Source: Diplolepis rosae (Eukaryota; Arthropoda; Insecta; Hymenoptera; Diplolepididae). From it: 64,000 nucleotides of DNA. This document shows, piece after piece, positions 1 to 9,781 of this stretch; position 1 is the first letter of the stretch, and each line of letters begins with the position of its first letter. The position numbers were made by a program, and so were the translations under genes. The notes beneath the pieces were generated by a model that was not told where the DNA came from, made no database searches, and worked only from the letters and a program-made list of their open reading frames with translations. The stretch lies in contig JAPYXD010000723.1 of NCBI GenBank assembly GCA_030998225.1, positions 20,806,001 to 20,870,000 of the forward strand. The letters are read 5' to 3'.

Positions 1-42
1 AGGGATGATCAGGTCAAAGTATAATGGACGTGTCGTGCGAAA

Positions 43-2123
43 TCACATGTCCAGCAAACCCCGCACACTGTCAAAGGCAATCAGGAGACCACATCTAGTC
101 CGGTTGATCCTAAATCGCCTGACCCGGGATCTCTCAAACAGCAGGGACAGCTCGGGAACCAGCAGGCCATCCCTTGAAGCTGCATTTCTAAGAATGAAGC
201 GGCCACCCAAAAGAGAACGTCGCAAACCAAGCGAAGGCTCGCCCGATTCAGAAAGGAGTACAGCAATGGGGGTCGAGCGCATGCAGCCCAAAGCCACGCG
301 CAGAGCTTCATATTGAGCCCTATCCAGAATCCCCAAGGCCGCCCTACCCGCACCCGCAAACAAGGGAGAGCCCCATTCCAGGTATGCCCTAACTAACCCT
401 CTATAAACAAGAAGAATTAGAGAGGGGGAAACCTCCCCGGAGACCCTAGACAGAGCCCTAAGCACTCCAATCGCGCGCATCGCCCTGCCAGCAATATATT
501 TAATGTGAGGCGTCCAAGAAAGGCGCAAATCCAGGATAACGCCCAAATATTTGAGGGAGTCCTGGCAGCGAATCTCGAACCCATTAACACTTAAAACGAC
601 GCTGCGAGAGCCAGCACTAGACCTGGTAAAAAAGCACAGTTGGCACTTGGGGATGGAGATGGACAAGCCGAGATCGCGAAGCCACGGAGTTAACAAGTCC
701 ACCGCCCCCTCGAGGCGCTCAAGCGCCCGGTCAGGGTCTCCATGTCTCGTGTACAGCAACAGGTCGTCAGCATACATCGAAGCCCTAGCATCCGCCGGAA
801 GAACATCATTAAGCCTCCCAAGGTGAAGGTTAAACAGAAGTGGAGAGAGGACACCCCCTTGAGGAACACCCACTCCACAAACTCTAGGAGAATCATCCGC
901 AGACGAGAAATACAGTGTTCTCTTCGTGGTTAGGAAATTCACAAAATTTACGATCCTTCCGGGCACACCTAACTCGATAAGCTGCCGCACAAGGACACCC
1001 GGAAAGACCGCATTGAAGGCTCCCTTTAGATCCAGAGCCAGGGCCAAGGTGCCCTCCGACCGGCCAAAACCCTGAAGAATATCGGTAACAACACAGGAGA
1101 CTCAGTCCATGGAAGAGCGGCCTCTTCTAAAACCAAACTGGCTCCTCGGTATCCATGAGTTGCTCTCTGCAAGGAACTCCAGACGCCTTTGTATCAGTCT
1201 TTCGAATGTCTTACAGAAGGTTGAGGTCAACGAGATGGGTCGAAACTTACCGGTGCCGGCCTTTGGAACAAATGAGACCAAGGTGTCGCCCCAAGAAGGG
1301 GGGAACCTGGAAACAGATAACATGCGATTGTAGAGAGACAGCAAAAACTCCTTGCAACGCTCAGAAAGTCCCAAGAGGGCCCCATAGCCAACCCCGTCCA
1401 AGCCGGGAGCAGAACGAACATTGTAGGAGCTCAGAGCCGCAGAAAACTCGCGCCCAGAGAACGGCCGATTCATGTGATCCGTATCGTCCACTTCAGACAA
1501 CATGGGTATCTCAAACGGCAAAATATTCGGGCTGAACAACTCCTCTCGAAGAGCCACCAAGGCTGGCGAGTCCGGGTCCGTCACACGGTCAGTACGGGAA
1601 CCGGCAACTCGTGATGAAAGAAAAGAAAGGTGTTTTTGTCTTCTGAGAAACCTTTTAACCTCCTCATCCACCCTCCTACACCTAGCCCTCCCCTCCCTGG
1701 TCTGAGAAGCAGTATACTTCCTAAGAGCTTCTCGTCTTCAAAAAATGGCCGCATCAGAATTGTTCAGAGGAGTCAACCCATGAACAAGAACCGCAGAACA
1801 CAGATCACGCCCCTGAAATTTGGAATATCGAGCCCCCCACAGAGGAGAGTGGGCATTGAAGTCACCGCAGAAGAGCCAGAATAGCAGAGCCAACCCCTCC
1901 ACCCCCCAGGTCGATCGAATCTATAGGTCAGGTAGCCATAGAACTCAAAGGCAACGCCCTCTTCGAGCCACGTCTCAGTAATGCAGAGAATATCCAGCTC
2001 CCTATCATGCAGAAGATACTCAATATCAGCCCTCTTGTTATTCACACTATGCGCATTCCAGACTGCAAATATAATACCTCTATCAGTGGAACGCATAATA
2101 AACAAGGATAACAAAAGTAACAC
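43..2123 (-). pseudogene. LINE ORF2 (endonuclease-reverse transcriptase) pseudogene
   Basis: The reading frame is broken into three parts. At 2123-1773 the start of an AP-endonuclease domain is visible (WNAHSVNNKR, then ITETWL). Most of the middle of the domain is missing, and the GDFNAH motif follows in another frame, which points to an internal deletion plus frameshift. At 1671-1102 lies the N-terminal half of the reverse transcriptase (KFRPISL, then FGFRRGRS). A single TGA at 1102-1104 interrupts it; the frame then continues to 43 with the palm core GVPQGGVLSP and the catalytic box YADDLLLY, followed by the thumb region. The catalytic YADD is intact. It is the reverse transcriptase of the element that also contains the ORF1 at 2215-3708. 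Confidence 0.9.
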
Positions 2124-2214
2124 AAAACAGAAAAAAAAAAAAATAAATAAAACAACCTATCCCTAGTAGTATGTACAAAGTAAAATTAAAATAAAATTAA
2201 AGATAATTCAAAAC

Positions 2215-3708
2215 CTAAGAGCTAAGAAAACGTACAAAATACCGTATGGGGCAAGGTAAGGCCCAGCACGGCGTGATCTTCCAGGAGGACCAGGGCCCAC
2301 TGTCAAAAAGGAGGCACCAGAAACCGCACTCGAAGAGCCAATAGAAACAGGGTCCCCAGCCACCCCCGGCCCAGCTCCTCCGGACGCCCAAGATCCAACA
2401 GGGACCTAGCAACCTCGAGAGCCGAGCCAGAGCCCGATGGCAGGGAGCAGGGGCAGAGAAACCCAAATCAACATCGTGTAATGCCGAGGGGGAATCCTCC
2501 AGAGAGATACGATCAATTCCAATCTCCAGTCGACGGCCCGGTCTCAGGATACCACGCTCCCGCAATCCCAACTCCGCCACGCCAAATTCGCAGCAATTCC
2601 AATAGCAGTACTTATTAATCTCGAACTCATATTGGTACACCGGGCATTCACGAGAGGAAGCAACATGATGGCCACAACAATTGAAACAAAAAGCTGAGCG
2701 TAGCTTATTGGGACAAGAGTCCGTGCGATGGTGCTCAGAGCAGAATTCACATATAGGTCGCGAGCTGCGACACTGAGTAGAGATGTGACGAAATCTCTGG
2801 CAGTTGAAGCATCGTCTAGGAGGGGGAATGACCGGAGTTAAAGGGTATGAGTAGCCCAGCAGACGAACATTACGAGGCACCCGAGAAACCGCCATCGTAA
2901 ATTCAACCTTAGAAGAAATAGAGCCATCATCATTCGTCCTCCTCCTCACAGCCACCGTCAAGTCTCGCAGGGCCGGGTCAAGCCTACCAGCGATATCCGA
3001 AGCTGAATATTTGGGGTCAATCGGACCAGTAAAGGCCTTCTTCCGGATTAAAGATGAAGGGATGAACAGCTTGAAACCTCCCCTCATAAGGTCTTGCGAG
3101 CGGACAAGAGTGTTGGCGTCCTCCCAAGTCTCACATTGAATCTTGACCTGATTCAGACCATTATAGAAAATGGTTCCGCCTCCGCTAATCACCAGATCAA
3201 TACACTCCGCCAGGGCCAGACGATCATACTTGCCTAAGTTCTTCCCAGGCCTGGTGCTCTCCATCAATACTATGTATGGTGGTGGAGAAGCGTCCGAAAA
3301 AACATCCTGTAGGGGATCATGTGGCTTGGACCACAGAAGATCGGAAGACGGGTCACACGGAGGCGGGTCAAAGAAATCGTCGATCCTCCTCATCAAGGTC
3401 TGACTCATATCCCCACAAGACAAGTCCGAGGACGGATCAGGTTCAGAAGGGAGCCTATTCTTTTTATTCTGTGATGGCAACAACGAAGGCAGGGAGGAAA
3501 TGGGTCTCTTGCGACCATCCATAGGGGACTGGACAACGCCCGAGGAAACAGCAGTCAAACAGAAGGCGCCCGAACCCCCATCTCGTTCAAGCCTCACCGG
3601 TGCAAAGCCACGTCCACGACCCACACCCTGAACACCGCCACGAGCGTCCGCCGTCAAACCCCCATCGGATCCAGTCGGAGCCATGGCGCGAAGCTGGGCA
3701 GCAGCCAA
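2215..3708 (-). CDS. LINE ORF1, gag-like nucleic-acid-binding protein
   Basis: This 497-codon open frame encodes the ORF1 protein of the retrotransposon, which in this group binds element RNA and packages it. The N-terminal third is Gly/Arg/Ser/Pro-rich and looks disordered. Residues of about 290-350 carry three closely spaced Cys/His knuckles: CFNC..H..C, CEFC..H..C and CFNC..H..C. This spacing is typical of Jockey/R1/I-type ORF1 proteins. The last roughly 110 residues, after the knuckles, are rich in Trp, Gly and Arg and look unlike a folded domain, so a frameshift near residue 370 may have replaced the original C terminus. The ORF1 stop lies about 90 bp before the first ATG of ORF2. The frame is uninterrupted but belongs to a dead element. 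Confidence 0.85.
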   Translation of the reverse strand: MAAAQLRAMAPTGSDGGLTADARGGVQGVGRGRGFAPVRLERDGGSGAFCLTAVSSGVVQSPMDGRKRPISSLPSLLPSQNKKNRLPSEPDPSSDLSCGDMSQTLMRRIDDFFDPPPCDPSSDLLWSKPHDPLQDVFSDASPPPYIVLMESTRPGKNLGKYDRLALAECIDLVISGGGTIFYNGLNQVKIQCETWEDANTLVRSQDLMRGGFKLFIPSSLIRKKAFTGPIDPKYSASDIAGRLDPALRDLTVAVRRRTNDDGSISSKVEFTMAVSRVPRNVRLLGYSYPLTPVIPPPRRCFNCQRFRHISTQCRSSRPICEFCSEHHRTDSCPNKLRSAFCFNCCGHHVASSRECPVYQYEFEINKYCYWNCCEFGVAELGLRERGILRPGRRLEIGIDRISLEDSPSALHDVDLGFSAPAPCHRALARLSRLLGPCWILGVRRSWAGGGWGPCFYWLFECGFWCLLFDSGPWSSWKITPCWALPCPIRYFVRFLSS

Positions 3709-3740
3709 GACCAGAGCACAGAAAAAGCCACGGAATGAAA

Positions 3741-4950
3741 GAATTAATATAGCAGAGATGTATAAAGCGAGAGCAGATTGCCAGGCAGAGTCTACCCCAA
3801 GCAGGCTTTAAGCGTACATACGTATTATATAAGAAAAAGGAAAATAATAACTAAAATTAAATTTAAGCAAATAATAAATTTGATAGAAATAGCACTCAAG
3901 CAACTAACAAACAATCCTCACTATATAGTTGATGCTATGCGTAAGCAAACATGCGTGTCATAGCATTGAGGATAAAACTTAATAAGTTAAGCAAATACAT
4001 GCACTTTGCAACAGTAAAGTTGTAACCTAGTGAGTTCCTCAATCCTATGACGATTGAAATTAAATAATTCAGTACAGAAAAAGTAAGTTAAAAAGTCAAC
4101 AAAAATGTAATAATTTAATATGGAAATGGTCCTAAAAAAAAGACAAGGTAATTACCAATAAAAAAAAATAAGTTAGCGCATAGATCAGCTGGGCTGAGTA
4201 AGGAGCCAAGAAGCCTCTAAAACTAGTAAAAACTATAAACATACCATGAGTGTATTTGTATCCAATTCAGTTAGGCTGTGAGTAATCACCTAGTTCCTTA
4301 CCCTGTAGAAAGATCGCTTGGGAAGATATCTAAATATTTCATAAGTGATGAAGGAAACAGTATAAATATTAGGTAAGGTTATAATAATAGAGAAGAAGGC
4401 AATAAGGTAGGATAGACAGAAAAGTGTTACCATTCAAATTCTGCGGCAAGCTTAAGCAAAATATTATAGGTTATGCGTAGAGGGCATGTAAATAAGCACT
4501 CAATAGAAGGAAGCCTCTGGCAAACGCAATGAGAAAGCAGAGTTCACAGGCAAGCGTCTCTTCTTATGTTTAAAAATGCAAATAATCTTCCAAGCACTCC
4601 AAAGTGTATATTTGCACAGGCGCAGACAAACCATAAAAATTGGCCCGATAGTTGAGTATTGACCAGATGGTTGAATGTTGTAAGGATTTTAAAGAACTCA
4701 GCTAAGCTGAACTAGAATTCAAACACCGCCATTAATGCAGGCCAAAAGCGCACCAGCCACACCAGCAATAGTCGTTTCATACAATTCATAAAAGCAAAGT
4801 AGTATGTAGTCAGGGAAACAATAATCAGAAAACAGTAATAATTGCACACACAGATCAGAACATAGTACCAGGCGTGATACCGTAATCACGACTTAGTGAA
4901 ACTCACACAGAAGAAGCCACGAATGAACCGCACTATTCAACAGCCAGAAA
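3741..4950. other. No gene seen
   Basis: AT-rich sequence with no convincing open frame, splice-flanked exon or inverted repeat. Part of it may be the 5' untranslated region of the retrotransposon or older repeat debris. Confidence 0.5.
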
Positions 4951-6520
4951 CCGAATCATTATAGATTTCTAAAACCTGGTCAATCGATCACAGCAGAGAC
5001 CCGTGTAGAAATTTCGATAGGGGCCTAGTGGAGCCCTGACGAGTTTGCCATATTGTTAGTCGGGATCTAGCGTGGAAACTAGTCAGGGCCCCGTCGGTAA
5101 CGTAACGCTTTTGTCGAGGTGGGCCCCACTAGAATTTCTAGTAGGGGTTTAGTGATTTCAGCCCTTACACTACCCCACCTACAAAAAAGGACACCATTAG
5201 GGCCCTATTGGACCTCCGCATTGTATTTAAGGGCATATATCAGCAGAGTCACGTGACCAATTTTGTTCACGTATTTCACTGAAAAAATAATAAATAAAAA
5301 GGATTTTCCACACTGAGATAAAAAGTAGAGGGAAAATTCGAGTTAAGACTCTAATATTTACCGTTTTGAACGGCAACGGAGGGATATTCGTTTGGAAGGT
5401 CAAGTTTACTGTTTTAACAGTAAAAAATCTGTTTTCAAGCTAGGAAATTTTTTCTGAGTAAATCGACAGTACTTTTTCGTTACACGTACACCGAAAAAAA
5501 ATCTCAGTAGATTTGACTACTTCTTAACTTACTTTCCGTAATTCGTAAAGACCCCAAAAGTGCCATTTCTGAAGTTAAATGAACGGCAGGAACATAGGTA
5601 AATCAAATAAGAGCAGTAGTTGAATCGATGAATATTCTTGGTACATTTCAAAACTTTATTTACTTTCAAATAGACACTTGACTTACTATTTTTATATACA
5701 CACTTACCAACAAACACATACCCCCCTCTACACTACACAAACGCTCGTTTAGGCAGTATTAAAAATTATTCTTAACGCTGCGGATGCGAACCCTCTTTAC
5801 TTATAATTAACGCATTACTATCCTAACGACTAAGCCTCTCGGCTGCGCACGCTTGAAATACAAGATAGAAAATAGCGCTTATAACCTGCAACTACTGCAG
5901 GGCCGTTTAAAAAGTGTTATAGGCCCCATTTAATCGGGAATTTTTAAATTTTATGCCAATTTATGATTCTGATTAAAATTTTTAAGATTTTTAATTATTA
6001 AATCGATTTTTTATAAAATAAAATATTTTTGAAAGAAACAGATCAAATTTTTGAATTAAAGAACATTACATAATAAAAAGAATTATATAAATTTTAAAAG
6101 GATTAATTTTTATTATTGTATATTAGTGATATTTTATACAGGTTATGATTCCTTTGATTTTTGTTTACAAGAGTAAAATCAAATTATGTTCAGAATCTAA
6201 AAAATTTGAGTTTTTTCAATTCCAAAAATATGATGAAACTTTTGAATCAAGAAAATTGTTTTTCCCATGTTAGGAAATTCTAGTCCGGGCCCCACTAGAA
6301 CCCAACTTGAAATAAGGAAAGATAGGGAAATTTCTACACGGGGACTGACTGTAACCAGCTGGACATGATGAAGAATCTGTCTGAAAAACTGCCGAGATTT
6401 GCGAACAGAGACAGGCCAATGCTCCTACATGATAAAGCTCGCCCACACACTGCAAATCGGACTTAATTAATTAATTTATTCGAAGTACAACAAAGCAAAC
6501 CATGGAATCTGAACTTCCAA
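4951..6520 (+). pseudogene. mariner-type transposase fragment, split by an inserted element
   Basis: Two pieces of one transposase reading frame lie either side of 5000-6343. The left piece (4951-4999) reads HYRFLKPGQSITAE; the right piece (6344 onward) resumes with CNQLD, continues with a LSEKLPRFANRDRP stretch and reaches LLHDKARPHTA. This is the region around the second catalytic Asp of mariner (SETMAR-like group), where the Asn normally after the Asp is Lys here. A stop follows within a few codons and nothing recognisable comes after about 6,520. Only this central part of the transposase is present, so it is an old relic. The continuity of the protein across the gap is the best evidence that 5000-6343 is an insertion. 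Confidence 0.7.
5000..6343. mobile_element. Non-autonomous TIR element (about 1.34 kb) inserted in a mariner relic
   Basis: The ends are inverted copies of CCCGTGTAGAAATTTC (5000-5015 and 6327-6342). Near each end lies a further word, GGGCCCCACTAGAA (near 5123 and 6285). The left 230 bp are rich in GGGCC and CTAGT words, while the interior is AT-rich. No transposase frame is visible. The flanks are the two halves of a mariner transposase frame, so the boundaries can be placed to within a few bases. Any target duplication is at most about 3 bp (GAC on both sides is possible). The superfamily is not assigned. Confidence 0.7.
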
Positions 6521-8261
6521 CTTCATACTTAATGACCCAAAAATATCTAGTCAAAAGAAAGTCCTTTTGAATCAAATTTGTTTTTCCTTTGAAACGTTTG
6601 TCATTTCAAAACAAATGATTCAACGAGATACTCACTATCAGTATCTCGAGTGCTGCGTTTAGTACAGCGAATTACTGCAGAGTAGTTCATATGTTTCTTA
6701 CTTTTAGAACTTAATGTTCTTAAAAAACCTAATATCAGAATCTCATTTGTGTAGTAACAAAATTGAAAAAATCTGGATATTGGCATTTTTCCATTAGAAA
6801 TAAAAATTCAGAATACTTAGTTACTGCTCTCCAGCACGAAAATACCGATCATTAGTAATTTCTTTTTTCCGCATTAATATGACGAGTTGAATTTCTTCTT
6901 AATCTACAGATCACATAGAAATGTCAACATAGAACATCTAGAGATAGATGAATTTGTGGTAGTTAAACTCAACTAGTTTATCCAATCCGAAATTAAAAGT
7001 TAAGCTGGGCTTCAATTTAAATCCAGTAAATTGCTTGCTGAAGTTTGAAGCTTAAACGCGAATTTTTCACTGGATTCGAATCAATTATGGTTAGAGGGAA
7101 TTACTTCATTCCAATTTGAATCTTTGCTCACTAAAAATTTGATATATAGGTTTCTAATACTTCTGAAAGTTGAAATTGAATTGAAAAATTTATTTAATCG
7201 TATTGAAAGATTTGATATTTTGAAAGAGCTTTTCAACTGAATAAAAACTTGAGTCAAATTTTGCAGATTTATTTTCATATAAAAATGTCTGTTTTTATTT
7301 TTTTCTTTGTATATTAAAATCTTGTGCCTTTTAATGCTCATCAGTTCTTTAGTCTTAAACAAAAAGAAATTTTAAGGAAGTTTGTAACAAGTTTCCACTT
7401 TATATTAAATTAATCTCGGATTTTTATTGTAAAAGTTCGAGAGTATCCGAAAGTTTTCAACGTCCACTCTCTAAATCTAAATCTGTGAGATTCTCACTGA
7501 TTCAGATTTAGAGAGCAGTATCTATAATAGAAAGCCGTTAGAAACTTAATGTCTCTCGATTTGTCAAAACACAAAAAGAGACTCCCTCGTTTTTCTGTTT
7601 TTTGTATTTCAATAGTAATTGACAAAGAAATTGTCAAGAAATTGACCAATTTCAACAGAGAAAAAATTAGATGAGAATGTAAAAAAAAAGATAGACGTGT
7701 CTGTAAAATCGTTTTGATTTAATTAAAAGGATTCTTTTGAATCCAGAAGGGCTTTTCTCTGGATGTAAAAATAATTTATATACATCGAGCAACTGCAAAA
7801 TTATTAACTTATTTCCACTTGATTTCGATTGACTTATTTCTGGATTGGCTACATTTAAATATGTTTAATATTTAGTCAATCTCATATATTATTATTTGAT
7901 CATTATAAATACTAGAATCTTTACATATAACGTAACCTGAAGAAATAACATCGTTTTTATTATGATAATTGAAATGTCTTACTTTCAATAGGACTTCATA
8001 AAAAACCTATATACGTGACAATTTCTGGTAGTGGTCGTATCTTGGAGTTTTGCGAAAATGTATTTATCGTTTTGCGGTTTTCATTTTTATGTCACAGGAA
8101 TATTGCTTCCTATAAATTGCGGTTACAGTTTCAGTTCAGTAGCCTTGATATGAATTTTTCAAGGTATAAGTTATTCTATATTCCTATGGGATTATTTTTC
8201 AAGAAAATATGGAATTTTTTATTTTTATTTTCTTTTTATTCTCCCTAAATGTAGTAGGATC
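6521..8261. other. No gene seen
   Basis: AT-rich sequence with scattered stops in all frames. It contains one near-perfect palindrome at 7467-7515, listed separately, and at about 7,670 a short match to the terminal motif of the palindromic family seen at 59,998-62,894. Confidence 0.5.
7467..7515. repeat. Short palindrome with 24-bp arms
   Basis: Positions 7467-7490 and 7492-7515 are inverted copies with about two mismatches and a 1-nt centre. It would form a tight hairpin. It probably is a fragment or a very small inverted-repeat element; no function can be read from it. Confidence 0.65.
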
Positions 8262-8430
8262 TGACATCACCAATTACATACGACCACTTTATTAATGAAG
8301 TAATAATTTTTACGAACTTATCGGAAAACACAGCAATGCACAAAAGTGCAACGCATTACTGTCGTCTCCGGAAAATTTGTTAAAATTATAATATTATCAA
8401 TAAAGCAGCCGTATGTAATTGGTGACGTCA
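8262..8430. repeat. Palindromic MITE of about 169 bp
   Basis: The left end TGACATCACCAATTACATAC and the right end (its complement with one change, around TGACGTCACC) begin arms that stay alignable for roughly 75 bp on each side. The whole segment therefore folds on itself. There is no coding capacity. The flanks give no clear target duplication. Confidence 0.7.
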
Positions 8431-8703
8431 AACTTTAGTATACATGGCCTTAAGGAAACACACAATGAAGGTTATCAGCTTCAGGTAGAGGTCACTTTCA
8501 AGGTCAAATCAAGACCGACTTCGATTTTTTAATGGAATGTCCTATTTTGTAAACAAAAGCCAGTATGGAAGAGTTACCCATTATTATTGTAAAAGAGATG
8601 TTACATAATCGACTGAAATGATTTGGAAAAATCAGAAAATAGTTCCTGGTTTATCCGTAGCCACACGAGGCATAAATAGATTCTGTGAGAAAGGTTGCGT
8701 GGA

Positions 8704-8775
8704 ACCTCCGTAGCTCAGATAATAGAGCATTCGACCGGCAATCAAAAAGACCTGGGCTCGATACCCAGCGGAGTG
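8704..8775 (+). pseudogene. tRNA-like sequence (cloverleaf with GGC at the anticodon position)
   Basis: A 72-nt tRNA-shaped sequence. The D arm GCTC/GAGC is at 8713-8728, a five-base anticodon stem (one mismatch) surrounds the loop CCGGCAA at 8735-8741, the variable loop has 5 nt, and the T arm CTGGG/CCCAG has the loop CTCGATA at 8757-8763. Only five of seven acceptor pairs form (CTCCG/CGGAG core). Box A and box B promoter words are present and a T6 run follows at about 8,785. Position 33 is C instead of the nearly universal T, so I read it as a tRNA-derived repeat, not a working tRNA-Ala. Inverted copies of roughly TTCTGTGA(G/A)AAAGG flank it. A related minus-strand copy lies at about 61,600. 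Confidence 0.55.
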
Positions 8776-8809
8776 AAGCGTTCCTTTTTTCACAGAAAAT
8801 TTGTTCAAT

Positions 8810-9486
8810 TTATGAGTTTTTTTTTTTACAAAAACATATAAAATGAGGTTAATACAAACAGATTCAGAAAACCTTTAAAAATTGAAAGTTTTTATGTGCA
8901 GTTTTGTTTAAAATGTCATTGTTTGGAAAAACATATAGTTTGTATCTAAAAGGATCAATATATTAAGGTTTTGTAAAATCCTCGAATAAAAATTTTGTTT
9001 TCTTGCTTGTTAATAGTTTTGAGGTTAAGTGGATTAGATAAGATTTTTAGAAAAGTTCACATTTTTTCAGGTGTACAAATAAGTTTCCACCGTTTGACAA
9101 AAGTTGGCGCCACCAGTAAGTTTTGGTTGAAATTGATAGATGTAAAACATCGCTGCCTTAAGTGAGAAAAGTTGGCGTGAGCGGTTTCAAAAGTTTATGA
9201 ACGGTGAATTTCACATCGACGACAAAGAACGTAGTGGAAGGCCGAAAGTATACGAAGACACGGAATTGGAAGCATTATTGGATCAAGATTCGTGCCAAAC
9301 GCAAAAAGAACTTGCACGTATATTGAAGTGACTCAACAAGCAATTTCACATCGTTTAATAATAAATGCCCAATTTTTGATAAAAAACGGCGGAAACTTAT
9401 TTGTACGCCTGATATTTTGAAATGTTTTCTGGATCTGTTTGTATTAACCTCGTTTTCTATGTTTTCGTAAGAAACGAAACTCATAA
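8810..9486. mobile_element. Inverted-repeat element with about 70-bp arms
   Basis: The segments 8810-8880 and 9415-9486 are inverted copies of each other, with the shared core GAGGTTAATACAAACAGAT and flanking matches over about 70 bp. Between them lie about 190 bp of AT-rich sequence and then the small mariner at 9068-9413, whose right end abuts the right arm. No coding frame belongs to the outer element. Confidence 0.65.
9068..9413 (+). mobile_element. Internally deleted mariner with intact ends
   Basis: The termini are inverted copies of about 25 bp (core TGTACAAATAAGTTTCC at the left, GGAAACTTATTTGTAC at the right) with two mismatches. The interior translates in part as the helix-turn-helix end of a mariner transposase: WRERFQKFMNGEFHIDD, then ERSGRPK, then a second helix pair with QTQKELA. 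The catalytic domain is absent. The element is only about 345 bp, so it would depend on a full-length relative for movement. Confidence 0.75.
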
Positions 9487-9668
9487 CTCGTAAAAAAGAC
9501 CAAGTTCTTGGTCGAAACGTCGATATACTAATTAAAACATCATTACAATGCCGGAAAGGCCACTTATCTCTCTACTTGTTACCCTTTATTTGCCCTTCGA
9601 CTCGGCCTCGACCTGAAGGTCATAACCGACATTATGTGTTCACTTAAAAACCCAGAAACTCGTGTTCT

Positions 9669-9730
9669 GTCCAACAAAATTTAACGTTTTTAATAATATA
9701 TCTCATTAAAAACGTTAAATTTTGTTGGAC
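9669..9730. repeat. Perfect 26-bp inverted repeat with 10-nt loop
   Basis: Positions 9669-9694 and 9705-9730 are exact reverse complements (arms begin GTCCAACAAAATTTAACG); the loop is 9695-9704. Weaker complementarity extends about 12 bp outward on both sides. The right end is 51 bp upstream of the exon starting at 9782, so in a transcript the hairpin would lie close to the polypyrimidine/branch region of that acceptor. It may be the core of a tiny MITE. Confidence 0.85.
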
Positions 9731-9781
9731 ACTATAATCTGAGTTCCACAAAAAAGATGCAATTAAGCTTTTAAATTACAG

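Larger units (their letters stand above)
1..3740 (-). mobile_element. Non-LTR (LINE) retrotransposon, degenerate, cut by window edge
   Basis: On the minus strand this block has the order ORF1 (gag-like, zinc knuckles), ORF2 (AP-type endonuclease, then reverse transcriptase), typical of the Jockey/R1/I group of non-LTR retrotransposons. It is more GC-rich than the surrounding DNA. ORF1 is open, while ORF2 carries a deletion or frameshift in the endonuclease and one in-frame stop in the reverse transcriptase, so this copy cannot move on its own. The 3' end (minus sense) runs off the left edge, so no poly-A tail or target-site duplication can be seen. I could not decide the clade. The 5' end near 3,740 is approximate. 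Confidence 0.9.
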
